Assembly: GCA_947504725.1 (NCBI GenBank)
Contig: CANNHN010000009.1
Span: 1 to 64,000 of the forward strand
From: Bacteroidota bacterium
GTDB taxonomy: Bacteria > Bacteroidota > Bacteroidia > 2-12-FULL-35-15
Length of the DNA: 64,000 bases
Reading direction: 5' to 3'
Shown here one piece after another: positions 9,407-17,689 of this stretch (within the stretch, counting starts at the first letter, position 1; each line of letters starts with the position of its first letter). Below the pieces are notes generated by a model. That model was given only the letters and a program-made list of their open reading frames with translations. It was not told where the DNA came from and ran no database searches. The position numbers and the translations under genes were made by a program.

Positions 9407-10792
9407 TTAAACTACTTCTGGCAACACAAGTTTTATGCCAGTTGCTTTTATTTTTCCCATGCCGCCTAAAACATTCGTGATTTTTTTAAACCCTTTTTGT
9501 TTCATAATGGACGCAGCCATCATAGAACGATAGCCACCAGCACAATGAATAGTGTAATGCGTGTTTTTATCTAAGGTATCTAATTTGCTTTGTAATTGAG
9601 ATAAACAAATGTGATTTGCATTTTCAATCATTCCATCTTCTACTTCTCCTGGCTTTCTAACATCCAGTACATTTGTATCGTCATTTAAATTTGCAACAAA
9701 GGTTTCAGCTGAAACACTTTCAATGCTTTCTGTTTTCTTCCCAGCATTTTGCCATGATGCAATTCCACCATTCACAAAACCTTTTACATTTTCATATCCA
9801 ACACGAGCCAAACGCAAAACTGCTTCTGATTCTTTTCCTTCATCAGTAACTAAAATCAATGTTGCTTTCGGATCTATCAATGCTCCTACCCATGGCGCAT
9901 ACTGCCCGTTTAATCCAATATTGATTGCATTTGGTATAAACCCTTTTTCAAAATCATCTGCTGCGCGCACATCCAAAACCAAAGCTCCTTTGGCAATTTC
10001 AGTTTCAACATCCGCTACAGAAAGGGCTATTGTGTTTTTTTGCAAAACATCATCAATACTATCATACCCTTCTTTATTTAATTTAGCATCCCAAGCAAAA
10101 TAATTTGGAGCTGCGGATAATCCTTCTGTAACTGCTTTTACAAATTCTGCTTTGCTCATGGTTTGCATTGCATAATTCATTTGCTTTTGAGTTCCAATCG
10201 TTGAAAAAGTTTCTTTCCCAATATTTTTGCCGCATGAGGAACCGGCACCATGACCAGGATAAACAATTACATCATCAGCAAGTGGTTTTATTTTTGCATT
10301 CAATGAATCATATAACATACCAGCCAGGTCATCAATTGTTAAATCGCTTTTTATAGCTAAATCAGGGCGACCAACATCTCCAACAAATAAAGTATCTCCG
10401 GTAAAAACAGCATGGTTCTTACCATTTTCATCTATCAATAAAAAGCATGACGACTCCATGGTATGTCCGGGAGTGTGCAGCACTTTCAGTTTCACTTTTC
10501 CGATTGTAAATATTTCTTCGTCCTTTGCAACAATGGTATCATAACCTGTTTTTGCTGTGGGTCCAAATACAATTGAAGAATTTGTTTTACGTGCTAAGTC
10601 GACATGTCCAGAAACAAAATCTGCATGAAAATGTGTTTCAAAAACATATTTGATTTTCGCATTCCTTTTGTTTGCTAATTCAATATAAGGTTCCGTTTCA
10701 CGTAATGGGTCGATGATTGCTACTTCCCCATCCGATTCGATGTAATATGCTGCTTCAGCTAAACATCCAGTATAAAGTTGTTCGATGTACAT
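9407..10792 (-). CDS. MBL-fold hydrolase fused to two rhodanese domains (persulfide dioxygenase-like)
   Basis: 461 residues. Residues 1-245 are a metallo-beta-lactamase fold of the ETHE1/persulfide dioxygenase type: THFHADFVSGH (H54, H56, D58, H63), TPGHTMES and FTGDTLFVGDVGRPDL. Two rhodanese domains follow, at about 255-360 and 365-461. The second has a catalytic Cys in IHCAGGYRS. The first has VTDEGKES at the equivalent loop, with no Cys, so it is probably structural. Known relatives oxidise glutathione or other low-molecular persulfide to sulfite and transfer sulfur. Sulfite export by the neighbouring TauE/SafE protein would complete such a route; this pathway is inferred from gene order. 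Confidence 0.9.
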   Translation of the reverse strand: MYIEQLYTGCLAEAAYYIESDGEVAIIDPLRETEPYIELANKRNAKIKYVFETHFHADFVSGHVDLARKTNSSIVFGPTAKTGYDTIVAKDEEIFTIGKVKLKVLHTPGHTMESSCFLLIDENGKNHAVFTGDTLFVGDVGRPDLAIKSDLTIDDLAGMLYDSLNAKIKPLADDVIVYPGHGAGSSCGKNIGKETFSTIGTQKQMNYAMQTMSKAEFVKAVTEGLSAAPNYFAWDAKLNKEGYDSIDDVLQKNTIALSVADVETEIAKGALVLDVRAADDFEKGFIPNAINIGLNGQYAPWVGALIDPKATLILVTDEGKESEAVLRLARVGYENVKGFVNGGIASWQNAGKKTESIESVSAETFVANLNDDTNVLDVRKPGEVEDGMIENANHICLSQLQSKLDTLDKNTHYTIHCAGGYRSMMAASIMKQKGFKKITNVLGGMGKIKATGIKLVLPEVV

Positions 10793-10843
10793 ACAATTTC
10801 TTTTTGTAAAGGTATAAAATTGATACTCAAATTATTAAACAAA

Positions 10844-11647
10844 TTAACTAAAAAAAAGTTCTTTACTAATGATATAAACTCCCATTACTAAAATAAACCA
10901 TCCAAAGCCAGGCTTTAGCTTTGTACCACTAATATATTTTGAAAGGTAACTTCCTAAAATGATTCCAGAAATTGCAAACCCGGAGAAAATCAAAATAAAA
11001 TTCCAGTTAAACTGATGTTCGCCAAAATCGCTTAAAAAACCGACAGAAGAATTAATAGCGATAATCGCCAAAGAGGTTCCTACTGCCTTCTTCATTGGCA
11101 ACTTCGCCAAAACCACCAATGCCGGAATAATTAAAAAACCACCTCCAGCTCCAACCAATCCTACTAAAATACCAACTAAAAAACCTTGCTGAAAAATTAA
11201 AAAATAACGGTATTGTTCATTGTTATGCTTGTGTAAGTCGATGCGAACGGATGATGGTTTGCGAATCATTGTATACGAAGCAACAATCATCAAAAGGGCT
11301 AAGAGTATCATCAATAATGCACTCTTTGTAATTTCCATCGATCCAATATAAAAAAGATGGTCTGGAATACGATGCAATAAATATTTTCTAGTAAAAAAGA
11401 TACTTATTATGGATGGTATTCCGAATACCAACATGGTGCGCAAACAAATCAAATTGTTTTTCATATAGCGTAACCCGCCAATGAAAGCAGATGCACCAAC
11501 TATAAATAAAGAATAAGAAGTAGCATGCACAGGTTCGACACCTATCAAATAAACCAACACAGGAATAGTAAGAATTGAACCGCCTGCACCAATCAAACCT
11601 AATAAAATGCCAATAAAAATAGCTGCTATATAACCTAAATACTCCAT
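10844..11647 (-). CDS. TauE/SafE family permease (candidate sulfite exporter)
   Basis: 267 residues with about eight membrane helices. The two internal halves each begin with a glycine-rich GAGG block: LLGLIGAGGSILTIPVLVYL at residues 17-36 and LVGLVGAGGGFLIIPALVVL at about 160-180, the family signature. Members export sulfite, sulfoacetate or similar organosulfur anions. It is the first gene of the leftward sulfur operon, 51 nt before the MBL-rhodanese gene, so sulfite or thiosulfate is a reasonable cargo. Confidence 0.88.
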   Translation of the reverse strand: MEYLGYIAAIFIGILLGLIGAGGSILTIPVLVYLIGVEPVHATSYSLFIVGASAFIGGLRYMKNNLICLRTMLVFGIPSIISIFFTRKYLLHRIPDHLFYIGSMEITKSALLMILLALLMIVASYTMIRKPSSVRIDLHKHNNEQYRYFLIFQQGFLVGILVGLVGAGGGFLIIPALVVLAKLPMKKAVGTSLAIIAINSSVGFLSDFGEHQFNWNFILIFSGFAISGIILGSYLSKYISGTKLKPGFGWFILVMGVYIISKELFFS

Positions 11648-11797
11648 TCAACGAAAGTGCTAATTTTTAGTAAAATTACCCGCTATTTTTCCTTATTACT
11701 TATTAACTCTTTTCCACTATTAGTAATTGAATGGAGTATTTTAGACTGCTTTTTTTAAAACCTGCTTGAATTCAGGGATTTTTATAGAGAAAAATGC

Positions 11798-11829
11798 AAA
11801 AAAAAGCCCCGATATATTAGTATCGGGGC
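11798..11829 (-). terminator. Terminator of the acyl-CoA dehydrogenase gene
   Basis: Stem GCCCCGATA / TATCGGGGC with a 6-nt loop. On the leftward strand it is followed by a run of eight Ts (11798-11805). It lies 22 nt after the stop of the dehydrogenase gene. Confidence 0.85.
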
Positions 11830-11850
11830 AATAGCTATTGGAAATTTATA

Positions 11851-13029
11851 CTATTCGAATGCTGCAATTCCTGTAACATCCATTCCTGTAATCAATAAAT
11901 GGATATCATGAGTTCCTTCATAAGTAATAACTGATTCCAAGTTCATCATGTGACGCATAATTGGATATTCACCTGTAATCCCCATTCCTCCGTGGATTTG
12001 ACGTGCTTCACGAGCAATTTGCAAAGCCATATTCACATTGTTACGTTTGCTCATTGAGATTTGAGCAGGTGTTGCACGATTTTCGTTTTTCAAAACACCT
12101 AATCTCCAAGTCAATAATTGAGCTTTAGTAATTTCAGTAATCATTTCAGCCAATTTTTTTTGAGTTAACTGAAAACCTGCGATTGGTCTACCAAACTGGA
12201 TGCGCTCTTTTGAATAACGCAAAGCTGAATCATAACAATCCATTGCTGCTCCGATTGCACCCCAAGCAATACCGTAACGTGCTGAATTTAAGCAACCTAA
12301 TGGTCCTTTCAAGCCTTTTATAGTAGGGAAAATATTCTCTTTTGGAACTTTCACATTGTCAAATACCAATTCGCCTGTTGCACTTGCACGCAGACTCCAT
12401 TTTCCATGTGTTTCTGGAGTTGTAAAACCTTCCATTCCTCTTTCTACAACCATTCCACGAATATCGCCTGCTTCATCTTTCGCCCAAACCACTGCGATAT
12501 CGGCAAATGGTGAGTTGGAAATCCACATTTTTGCACCATTCAACAAATAATGGTCGCCTTTGTCTTTAATATTGGTAATCATCCCGGAAGGATTTGAACC
12601 ATGATCTGGCTCCGTAAGTCCGAAACAGCCCATCATTTCGCCTGTTGCCAACTTTGGAAGATATTTCATTCTTTGTTCTTCTGTTCCATAAGTATAAATC
12701 GGATACATCACCAATGAGCTTTGTACAGATGCTGTTGAACGCAAACCGCTATCACCACGCTCCAGTTCTTGCATAATCAATCCATAAGAAATTTGATCCA
12801 AGCCTGCACCACCATATTTTGTAGGGATGTACGGACCGAATGCTCCAACTTCTGCTAAACCTTTAATCCATTGTTTTGGAAAAGTTGTTGTTTGACATGC
12901 TTCTTCAACAATTGGTGAAACCTCTTTCTTCACCCATGCACGTGCTGTTTCACGAATTAATTTATGTTCGTCTGTCAATAACTCATCCATCAAATAATAA
13001 TCGTGAGCTTCAAATCTATCTGTTGCCAT
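11851..13029 (-). CDS. gcdH: Acyl-CoA dehydrogenase, probably glutaryl-CoA dehydrogenase
   Basis: 392 residues from the ATG at 13027-13029 (MATDRFEAHDYYLMDELL). An in-frame ATG 105 nt upstream gives an extension unlike the family, and the -7 box at 13058-13065 would lie inside it. Domains are the helical N-terminal, beta middle (CFGLTEPDHGSNPSGM) and helical C-terminal parts of FAD acyl-CoA dehydrogenases. The C-terminal block TYEGTHDIHLLITGMDVTGI resembles glutaryl-CoA dehydrogenase, including the catalytic Glu in YEGT. That enzyme converts glutaryl-CoA to crotonyl-CoA in lysine and tryptophan catabolism. A tryptophan dioxygenase gene also occurs in this window, though far away. The gene is monocistronic. 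Confidence 0.88.
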   Translation of the reverse strand: MATDRFEAHDYYLMDELLTDEHKLIRETARAWVKKEVSPIVEEACQTTTFPKQWIKGLAEVGAFGPYIPTKYGGAGLDQISYGLIMQELERGDSGLRSTASVQSSLVMYPIYTYGTEEQRMKYLPKLATGEMMGCFGLTEPDHGSNPSGMITNIKDKGDHYLLNGAKMWISNSPFADIAVVWAKDEAGDIRGMVVERGMEGFTTPETHGKWSLRASATGELVFDNVKVPKENIFPTIKGLKGPLGCLNSARYGIAWGAIGAAMDCYDSALRYSKERIQFGRPIAGFQLTQKKLAEMITEITKAQLLTWRLGVLKNENRATPAQISMSKRNNVNMALQIAREARQIHGGMGITGEYPIMRHMMNLESVITYEGTHDIHLLITGMDVTGIAAFE

Positions 13030-13057
13030 TGTAAATAATTTTAAATTTTTTGCGAAA

Positions 13058-13065
13058 CAAAAGTA
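13058..13065 (-). promoter_or_regulatory. Candidate -7 box for gcdH
   Basis: On the leftward strand this reads TACTTTTG, an exact TAnnTTTG match. The matching -33 position is only AT-rich. It predicts a leader of about 20 nt before the ATG at 13029. Confidence 0.4.
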
Positions 13066-13278
13066 AGTAAATAAATTATATAAAATTGAGTTTTTAGATG
13101 AGGCGGGAATCTCTTGCCCTATTGGTGTTAACATATGCCTATCTCAAAATGCAACATCTACCCATTATAACCGTTAAACTATATAATTGTTGAAAACGTT
13201 TGTTAAAAAGTTTGCAAATCCCATGTTTCATAGGTACTTTAGAAAAGTATATTTATAAAAAAATAAATCTCTCTTGCT

Positions 13279-14730
13279 TTGAACAGACTAAAAAATACAA
13301 CTTCCTTACTCTTAGTAGCACTATTTATAAGTGTATTATTCTCTTACAATTCTGCCGAAGCACAAACAAACACAGGTAATGTTCCTGTAATTGAAAAGTT
13401 TGTTGTGGGTTATAATGATGTTACCAAAATGAAATTTATTGATGATGCTACGCTTTATAGTGAAGGATGGCAAAATTTACCACAACCACAATTCTGGCAA
13501 CAGATTATGAATCTGCCACCCGACTCCGCAATGATTAGTGTAGCTGGAACCAGAAAAATGCTTACCAAAGTTTCTACCAAAGAGTGGAACAAACAATCAG
13601 ACATTCAAAAAAATATTTATAGAGACAGTATTCGTAAAGCAAATAATGTTGCTGACAGCGTTAGCATTCTAGTGACTATTGGGAAAAAAGATTTTTATGA
13701 ATTTAAAAAAGTAATGCCAACCATCAATCGTTCTATTGATGTGTTCAAGCAACATGGTGTTGATCCTTGGTATGCACAAGCAATCTTATTAATTGAGAGT
13801 CCAGGCAAAATGAATACAAAATCTACTGTTGGTGCTAATGGCCCGTTTCAGCTTATGCCTGCAGTTGCACGTAAACAAGGGTTAATTGTAAATAAATCAA
13901 AAGATGAACGTACCGATATTGAAAAATCGGCAATGGGTGCTTCACGTTTGTTGAGCAGAATTTGTATTCCGTATACAAAAGCAATGTTGGATAGCGCACA
14001 TGTTTCATACAACGAAACTGATTTATGGTTCCGACTTTTAGTCCTTCACTCATATCATGCTGGCGCTGGAAATGTGGCTGGAGTTATTAGAAAAATCAAA
14101 CCTACTGAAGGCGGAATGCAATTAATACAAACTGTTTGGCAAACTTCATATGGAGGATTTAAAAATGCATCACAAAATTATTCGCAATTAGCGTTGGCTG
14201 CATTTTGCAATTTCGATCAAATGATAATGGCTAATAAAGATTCGGTTTATTTAATTGATGGAGATAGAATGTACAATTCATATATGTCGTGCAAATGTTT
14301 GCCAACCGATTTATTAGGTTCAACAGACGAGTGCACCTACTTAGGAAATTGCATCACCAAATACGAAAACGACTTTATTGATGGCGTTATTCCTTTCGAT
14401 TATTTTATGTCGAAAGTAAAATCTGTTGAAACTGAATTGAGCGGATTAACTCCGTTTAAATATCCATATAACGATGAACACATTAACGACATTGGATTTA
14501 TTTTACTAAAAGCGCGTAAGACAGAAGAAGCGCATAAACTATTTAAACATACTGAGTTAAAGTATCCAGACTCATGGGCAGTTTACCATGGATTGGGTGA
14601 AACATATCGCCAAATGGGACAAAAAGAGTTGGCACTCACCAACTACAAAAAATCGTTAAAAATCAACCCAAATAACGAGGATAGCCAACGTGCCATGGCT
14701 AAATTAATGGCGAAACCAGCCAAAAAATAA
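13279..14730 (+). CDS. Lytic transglycosylase (SLT domain) with TPR repeats
   Basis: 483 residues from a TTG start; stops lie upstream in frame, and the following hydrophobic segment and AEAQ cleavage site make a good signal peptide. Residues about 155-310 are a goose-type/SLT lysozyme fold. The catalytic Glu is E173 in ILLIESPGKMN, followed by the STVGANGPFQLMP block (182-194) that replaces the usual S..GA.GLMQ.MP. The middle has many Cys/Trp residues. About 405-475 are two TPR-like repeats (LGETYRQMGQKELALTNYKK). It would cleave peptidoglycan glycan strands in the periplasm; the TPRs suggest a partner protein. The dnaG gene follows on the same strand after a repeat-filled gap. Confidence 0.87.
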   Translation: MNRLKNTTSLLLVALFISVLFSYNSAEAQTNTGNVPVIEKFVVGYNDVTKMKFIDDATLYSEGWQNLPQPQFWQQIMNLPPDSAMISVAGTRKMLTKVSTKEWNKQSDIQKNIYRDSIRKANNVADSVSILVTIGKKDFYEFKKVMPTINRSIDVFKQHGVDPWYAQAILLIESPGKMNTKSTVGANGPFQLMPAVARKQGLIVNKSKDERTDIEKSAMGASRLLSRICIPYTKAMLDSAHVSYNETDLWFRLLVLHSYHAGAGNVAGVIRKIKPTEGGMQLIQTVWQTSYGGFKNASQNYSQLALAAFCNFDQMIMANKDSVYLIDGDRMYNSYMSCKCLPTDLLGSTDECTYLGNCITKYENDFIDGVIPFDYFMSKVKSVETELSGLTPFKYPYNDEHINDIGFILLKARKTEEAHKLFKHTELKYPDSWAVYHGLGETYRQMGQKELALTNYKKSLKINPNNEDSQRAMAKLMAKPAKK

Positions 14731-14792
14731 GCCTCTTTCTTAAGCATTTTTTTCGTAAATTAGCCTTCCGTTTGATGGAACGTTCATGACAC

Positions 14793-14833
14793 TTTTGTGT
14801 CCTTTCGAGGATACGCATTTTTGTGTCCTTTCG
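14793..14833. repeat. Direct repeat TTTTGTGTCCTTTCG
   Basis: A 15-mer occurs at 14793-14807 and again at 14819-14833, in the gap between the transglycosylase gene and dnaG. I see no gene in this 284-bp gap; it is built largely from short repeats. Confidence 0.7.
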
Positions 14834-14922
14834 TCCGCAGCGGAGAAAACTAATAAAGCTTGAAGCCAAGAAGAGATTTCCTTAAAGGCAAAAATTAACA
14901 TCATAGTAAAAACAATATATAT

Positions 14923-14992
14923 CTCTCCACTTCGGTCGAGATGACAAAAAGAAAAACGCTCGAAATGACAAGCGAAGAAAGTCGAGATGACA
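14923..14992. repeat. TCGAGATGAC-type REP-like cluster upstream of dnaG
   Basis: Three variants of the word TCGAGATGAC / TCGAAATGAC lie within 70 bp, preceded by CACTTCGG. Similar words occur at 48031-48085 and 53030-53062, and a degenerate one at 17031-17046. Confidence 0.65.
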
Positions 14993-15014
14993 CTATAGGA
15001 ATAAATATTTTTCA

Positions 15015-17012
15015 TTGATACACAAAGAAGACATAGATAAAATTTTTGAAGCTGCTCGTGTAGAGGAAGTAGTTGCTGATTATGTTTCGCTGAAAAAACG
15101 CGGAGCAAATTTAATTGGCTGCTGTCCTTTTCACAATGAGAAGACGCCTTCTTTTTATGTTTCTCCTGCAAAAGGTATTTACAAATGTTTCGGTTGTGGG
15201 AAAGGTGGCAATGCCATCAACTTCATTATGGATCATGATAAGCTGACTTATCCGGATGCTCTTCGCTTTCTTGCAAAAAAATACAACATCGAAATTGTTG
15301 AGGCGGAACAAACCCCTGAACAAATTCAACACAACAACGACAGAGAAAGTTTATTAGTCGTTTCTTCTTTTGCGCAAAAACATTTTTCTGAAAATTTATA
15401 CAATACCGATGAAGGAAAATCCATCGGCTTGGGATATTTTAAAGAACGCGGATTGAGAGAAGACATCATCCAAAAATTTCAATTGGGCTATAGCATCAAT
15501 CAACGAAATGCATTTACAGAAATTGCTGTTGCCACAGGCTACAAAATGGAATACCTGGTAAAATCAGGATTAACCATTGAGTACAAGAATGAAGCAGAAG
15601 TAAATGCAGAGACGGGTGAAATTATTAAAGCTGCTGACACAAAACATGCAGATCGTTTTTGGGGAAGAGTAATGTTTCCGATTCACAATCAAAGCGGAAG
15701 AGTAATTGCATTTGGTGGACGAACTTTACGCACCGATATAAAAACTTCGAAATACGTTAACTCTCCCGAGACAGAAATTTATCACAAGAGTGATGTTTTG
15801 TACGGATTGTATCATTCGAAAAATGCCATTGTAAAAGAAAAATTCTGTTTCCTTGTGGAAGGCTACATGGATGTAATTGCGATGCACCAAGCGGGTGTTG
15901 AGAACGTAGTAGCGAGTAGTGGAACAGCTTTAACGGCAGGTCAAATAAAATTGATCCAACGTTTCACCAACGATATTATTATTTCATATGATGGTGACCA
16001 AGCCGGAATAAATGCTGCATTAAAAGGAATTGATCTTTTGTTGGAAGAAGGAATGAATGTAAAAGTTCTTCTTTTCCCTGATGGTGATGACCCGGATTCG
16101 TATTCTAAAAAAGTAAGCACACAAGACTTAAAAGATTTTATCGTTAACAACGCACAGAATTTTATTTCCTACAAAGCCAATATCTTAACCAAAGGAACCA
16201 ACAACGATCCTTTGAAAAAAGCGGAGGCTATCAAAAAAATTGTAGAAAGCATTGCGTTGATTCCTGATGCCATCTACCGCTCTGTATATGTGAAAGAGTG
16301 CGGCCGCATCATGGAAGTGGATGAACAAATTTTATTGAGTGAGTTAAATAAAATCAGAAGTAAAAACTTTAACGATAAGAGAAACAATCCACAACAACAA
16401 AATCAAGTTGCTCCAGAAGAAGAATTTGTTCTCCCTGAAAAGAAAGAACATACCATTGCGGATGCAGAGCACCAAGAAAGAGATATTATTCGGTTGCTAA
16501 TAAATTTCGGAGCTGCAATTGTTAAAGTAGATAGTCAGAATGAAGCAGGCGAAGATGTGGAAGTGGATGTTTCTGTTGCATATTTATTAACACATGAATT
16601 ACAAAGCGATAATGTTGTTATCGATAATCTATTATACAACTCTGTCTTCAATGAATTTGCGCAGCATATAGAAAAAGATGTTGTTCCCGACACCAATTAT
16701 TTCATCAGTCACGAAAACTCCGCCATCTGTTCTCTTACGATAGATTTGATAAGCAGTCCGTATGCCCTTTCCAACTGGGAACAGCATGGAATTTTTCCAA
16801 CCAAGGAAGAAGAAGTTTTAAAGCGTTCGGTTTACAATGCAATTTATGCGTTGAAGAGTCGCAAGATTGAAATGATGATCTATGATAATCAAAAACGTTT
16901 AAAAGAAAACCCGCCAGAGGAGGAAATGATGGCCTTGATGGCAACTCAACAATCCTTATTAGAAGCAAAAAAAGTTTTTAATACTATGTTGGGGAGGATT
17001 GTAGTGAAATAG
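15015..17012 (+). CDS. dnaG: DNA primase
   Basis: 665 residues. The TTG start gives MIHKEDIDKIFEAARVEEVV, the expected family N-terminus. The CHC2 zinc ribbon is C37, H40, C58, C61 (CCPFHNEKTPSFYVS and YKCFGCGKGG). A TOPRIM domain at about 275-380 holds the acidic residues in FLVEGYMDVIAMHQAG and ISYDGDQAG. The C-terminal third is the DnaB-interacting region and carries a Q/N/P-rich linker near residues 455-470. It makes RNA primers at the replication fork. There is no usual rpsU-dnaG-rpoD macro-operon here: the gene stands alone between repeats. Confidence 0.97.
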   Translation: MIHKEDIDKIFEAARVEEVVADYVSLKKRGANLIGCCPFHNEKTPSFYVSPAKGIYKCFGCGKGGNAINFIMDHDKLTYPDALRFLAKKYNIEIVEAEQTPEQIQHNNDRESLLVVSSFAQKHFSENLYNTDEGKSIGLGYFKERGLREDIIQKFQLGYSINQRNAFTEIAVATGYKMEYLVKSGLTIEYKNEAEVNAETGEIIKAADTKHADRFWGRVMFPIHNQSGRVIAFGGRTLRTDIKTSKYVNSPETEIYHKSDVLYGLYHSKNAIVKEKFCFLVEGYMDVIAMHQAGVENVVASSGTALTAGQIKLIQRFTNDIIISYDGDQAGINAALKGIDLLLEEGMNVKVLLFPDGDDPDSYSKKVSTQDLKDFIVNNAQNFISYKANILTKGTNNDPLKKAEAIKKIVESIALIPDAIYRSVYVKECGRIMEVDEQILLSELNKIRSKNFNDKRNNPQQQNQVAPEEEFVLPEKKEHTIADAEHQERDIIRLLINFGAAIVKVDSQNEAGEDVEVDVSVAYLLTHELQSDNVVIDNLLYNSVFNEFAQHIEKDVVPDTNYFISHENSAICSLTIDLISSPYALSNWEQHGIFPTKEEEVLKRSVYNAIYALKSRKIEMMIYDNQKRLKENPPEEEMMALMATQQSLLEAKKVFNTMLGRIVVK

Positions 17013-17014
17013 AA

Positions 17015-17046
17015 CCCCGAATATCTCGGGGCAGGCTGCGGATGAC
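17015..17046. repeat. GC-rich hairpin repeat after dnaG
   Basis: A short palindrome CCCCGA-ATATC-TCGGGG (17015-17031) is followed by GCTGCGGATGACG, a degenerate form of the TCGAGATGAC word. It could also act as the dnaG terminator, but it has no following T-run. Confidence 0.5.
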
Positions 17047-17099
17047 GCGAAAAAAAGGGATTAAAACGAATTTTTATTTTTTGTTATTCGTAGTAAATT

Positions 17100-17579
17100 C
17101 TAATCCCAATCAAAATCACTACCGCCATTACCATTTGAAGAGCCCATATCTTTTGTAGCAAACGGAAGCTTAGCATATGTTCCTACACAATGAAAATTAG
17201 TTTTGTCAATTCGTCTATATCTATAATCCAGTCCGACAAAATAGTTCACCCAACCTGTAGCTTGAAAACCTAAATGTGCTTCGCGCTCCACTTTGTTAAA
17301 TTCGAAAACCGGACCAAGGGAAATACCGGCAACACCAACTCCTGTTTGCACTTCACTGTATAACCGAAAACGTTTTTTTGAGAACTCTACTCCGCCATCT
17401 ATACTATAAGGAACATTTTTTATATTCCAATAAGCGACTTCTATTGCAAATGAGAAATGTCGTTTTTCACCACCAAAATTATAGTGAAGCATTGGGCCAA
17501 TTGTCCAAACGGATTGTGCTAAAGTTTTGAAACTAAAACTTATTGTAAATAAGGTTAATATTAGGAGTATTCGTTTCAT
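17100..17579 (-). CDS. Small secreted protein, probably outer-membrane beta-barrel, function unknown
   Basis: 159 residues from the ATG at 17577-17579, chosen because it starts a clear signal peptide (MKRILLILTLFTISFSFKTLAQ). The mature part alternates polar and aromatic or hydrophobic residues (AIEVAYWNIKNVPYSI, FRLYSEVQTGVGVAGISLG, GWVNYFVGLDYRYRRI), which fits a small beta-barrel of about six to eight strands. It ends in a glycine/serine/aspartate-rich tail after KDMGSS. I recognise no specific family. It lies downstream of recJ in the opposite orientation to dnaG. Confidence 0.7.
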   Translation of the reverse strand: MKRILLILTLFTISFSFKTLAQSVWTIGPMLHYNFGGEKRHFSFAIEVAYWNIKNVPYSIDGGVEFSKKRFRLYSEVQTGVGVAGISLGPVFEFNKVEREAHLGFQATGWVNYFVGLDYRYRRIDKTNFHCVGTYAKLPFATKDMGSSNGNGGSDFDWD

Positions 17580-17689
17580 TATAAAGTTTCCATCTGCTTG
17601 TTTATTAAGATGACAAGAACATCTATTATCAAATTTAATCTTAATCAATGAAATATACAAAAAATTCGGGCGTTTGATTTATGAACTCC

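Noticed and set aside
13171-13235. DnaA-box-like or oriC signal in GTTGAAAACGTTTGTTAAAAAGTTT
   Set aside because: Two imperfect direct repeats are seen, but there is no TTATCCACA-type box and dnaA or other origin genes are absent.
14740-15171. Leftward open frame of ~143 codons across the transglycosylase-dnaG gap
   Set aside because: It overlaps the start of dnaG, is made of repeat-derived sequence, and has no recognisable composition or domain.
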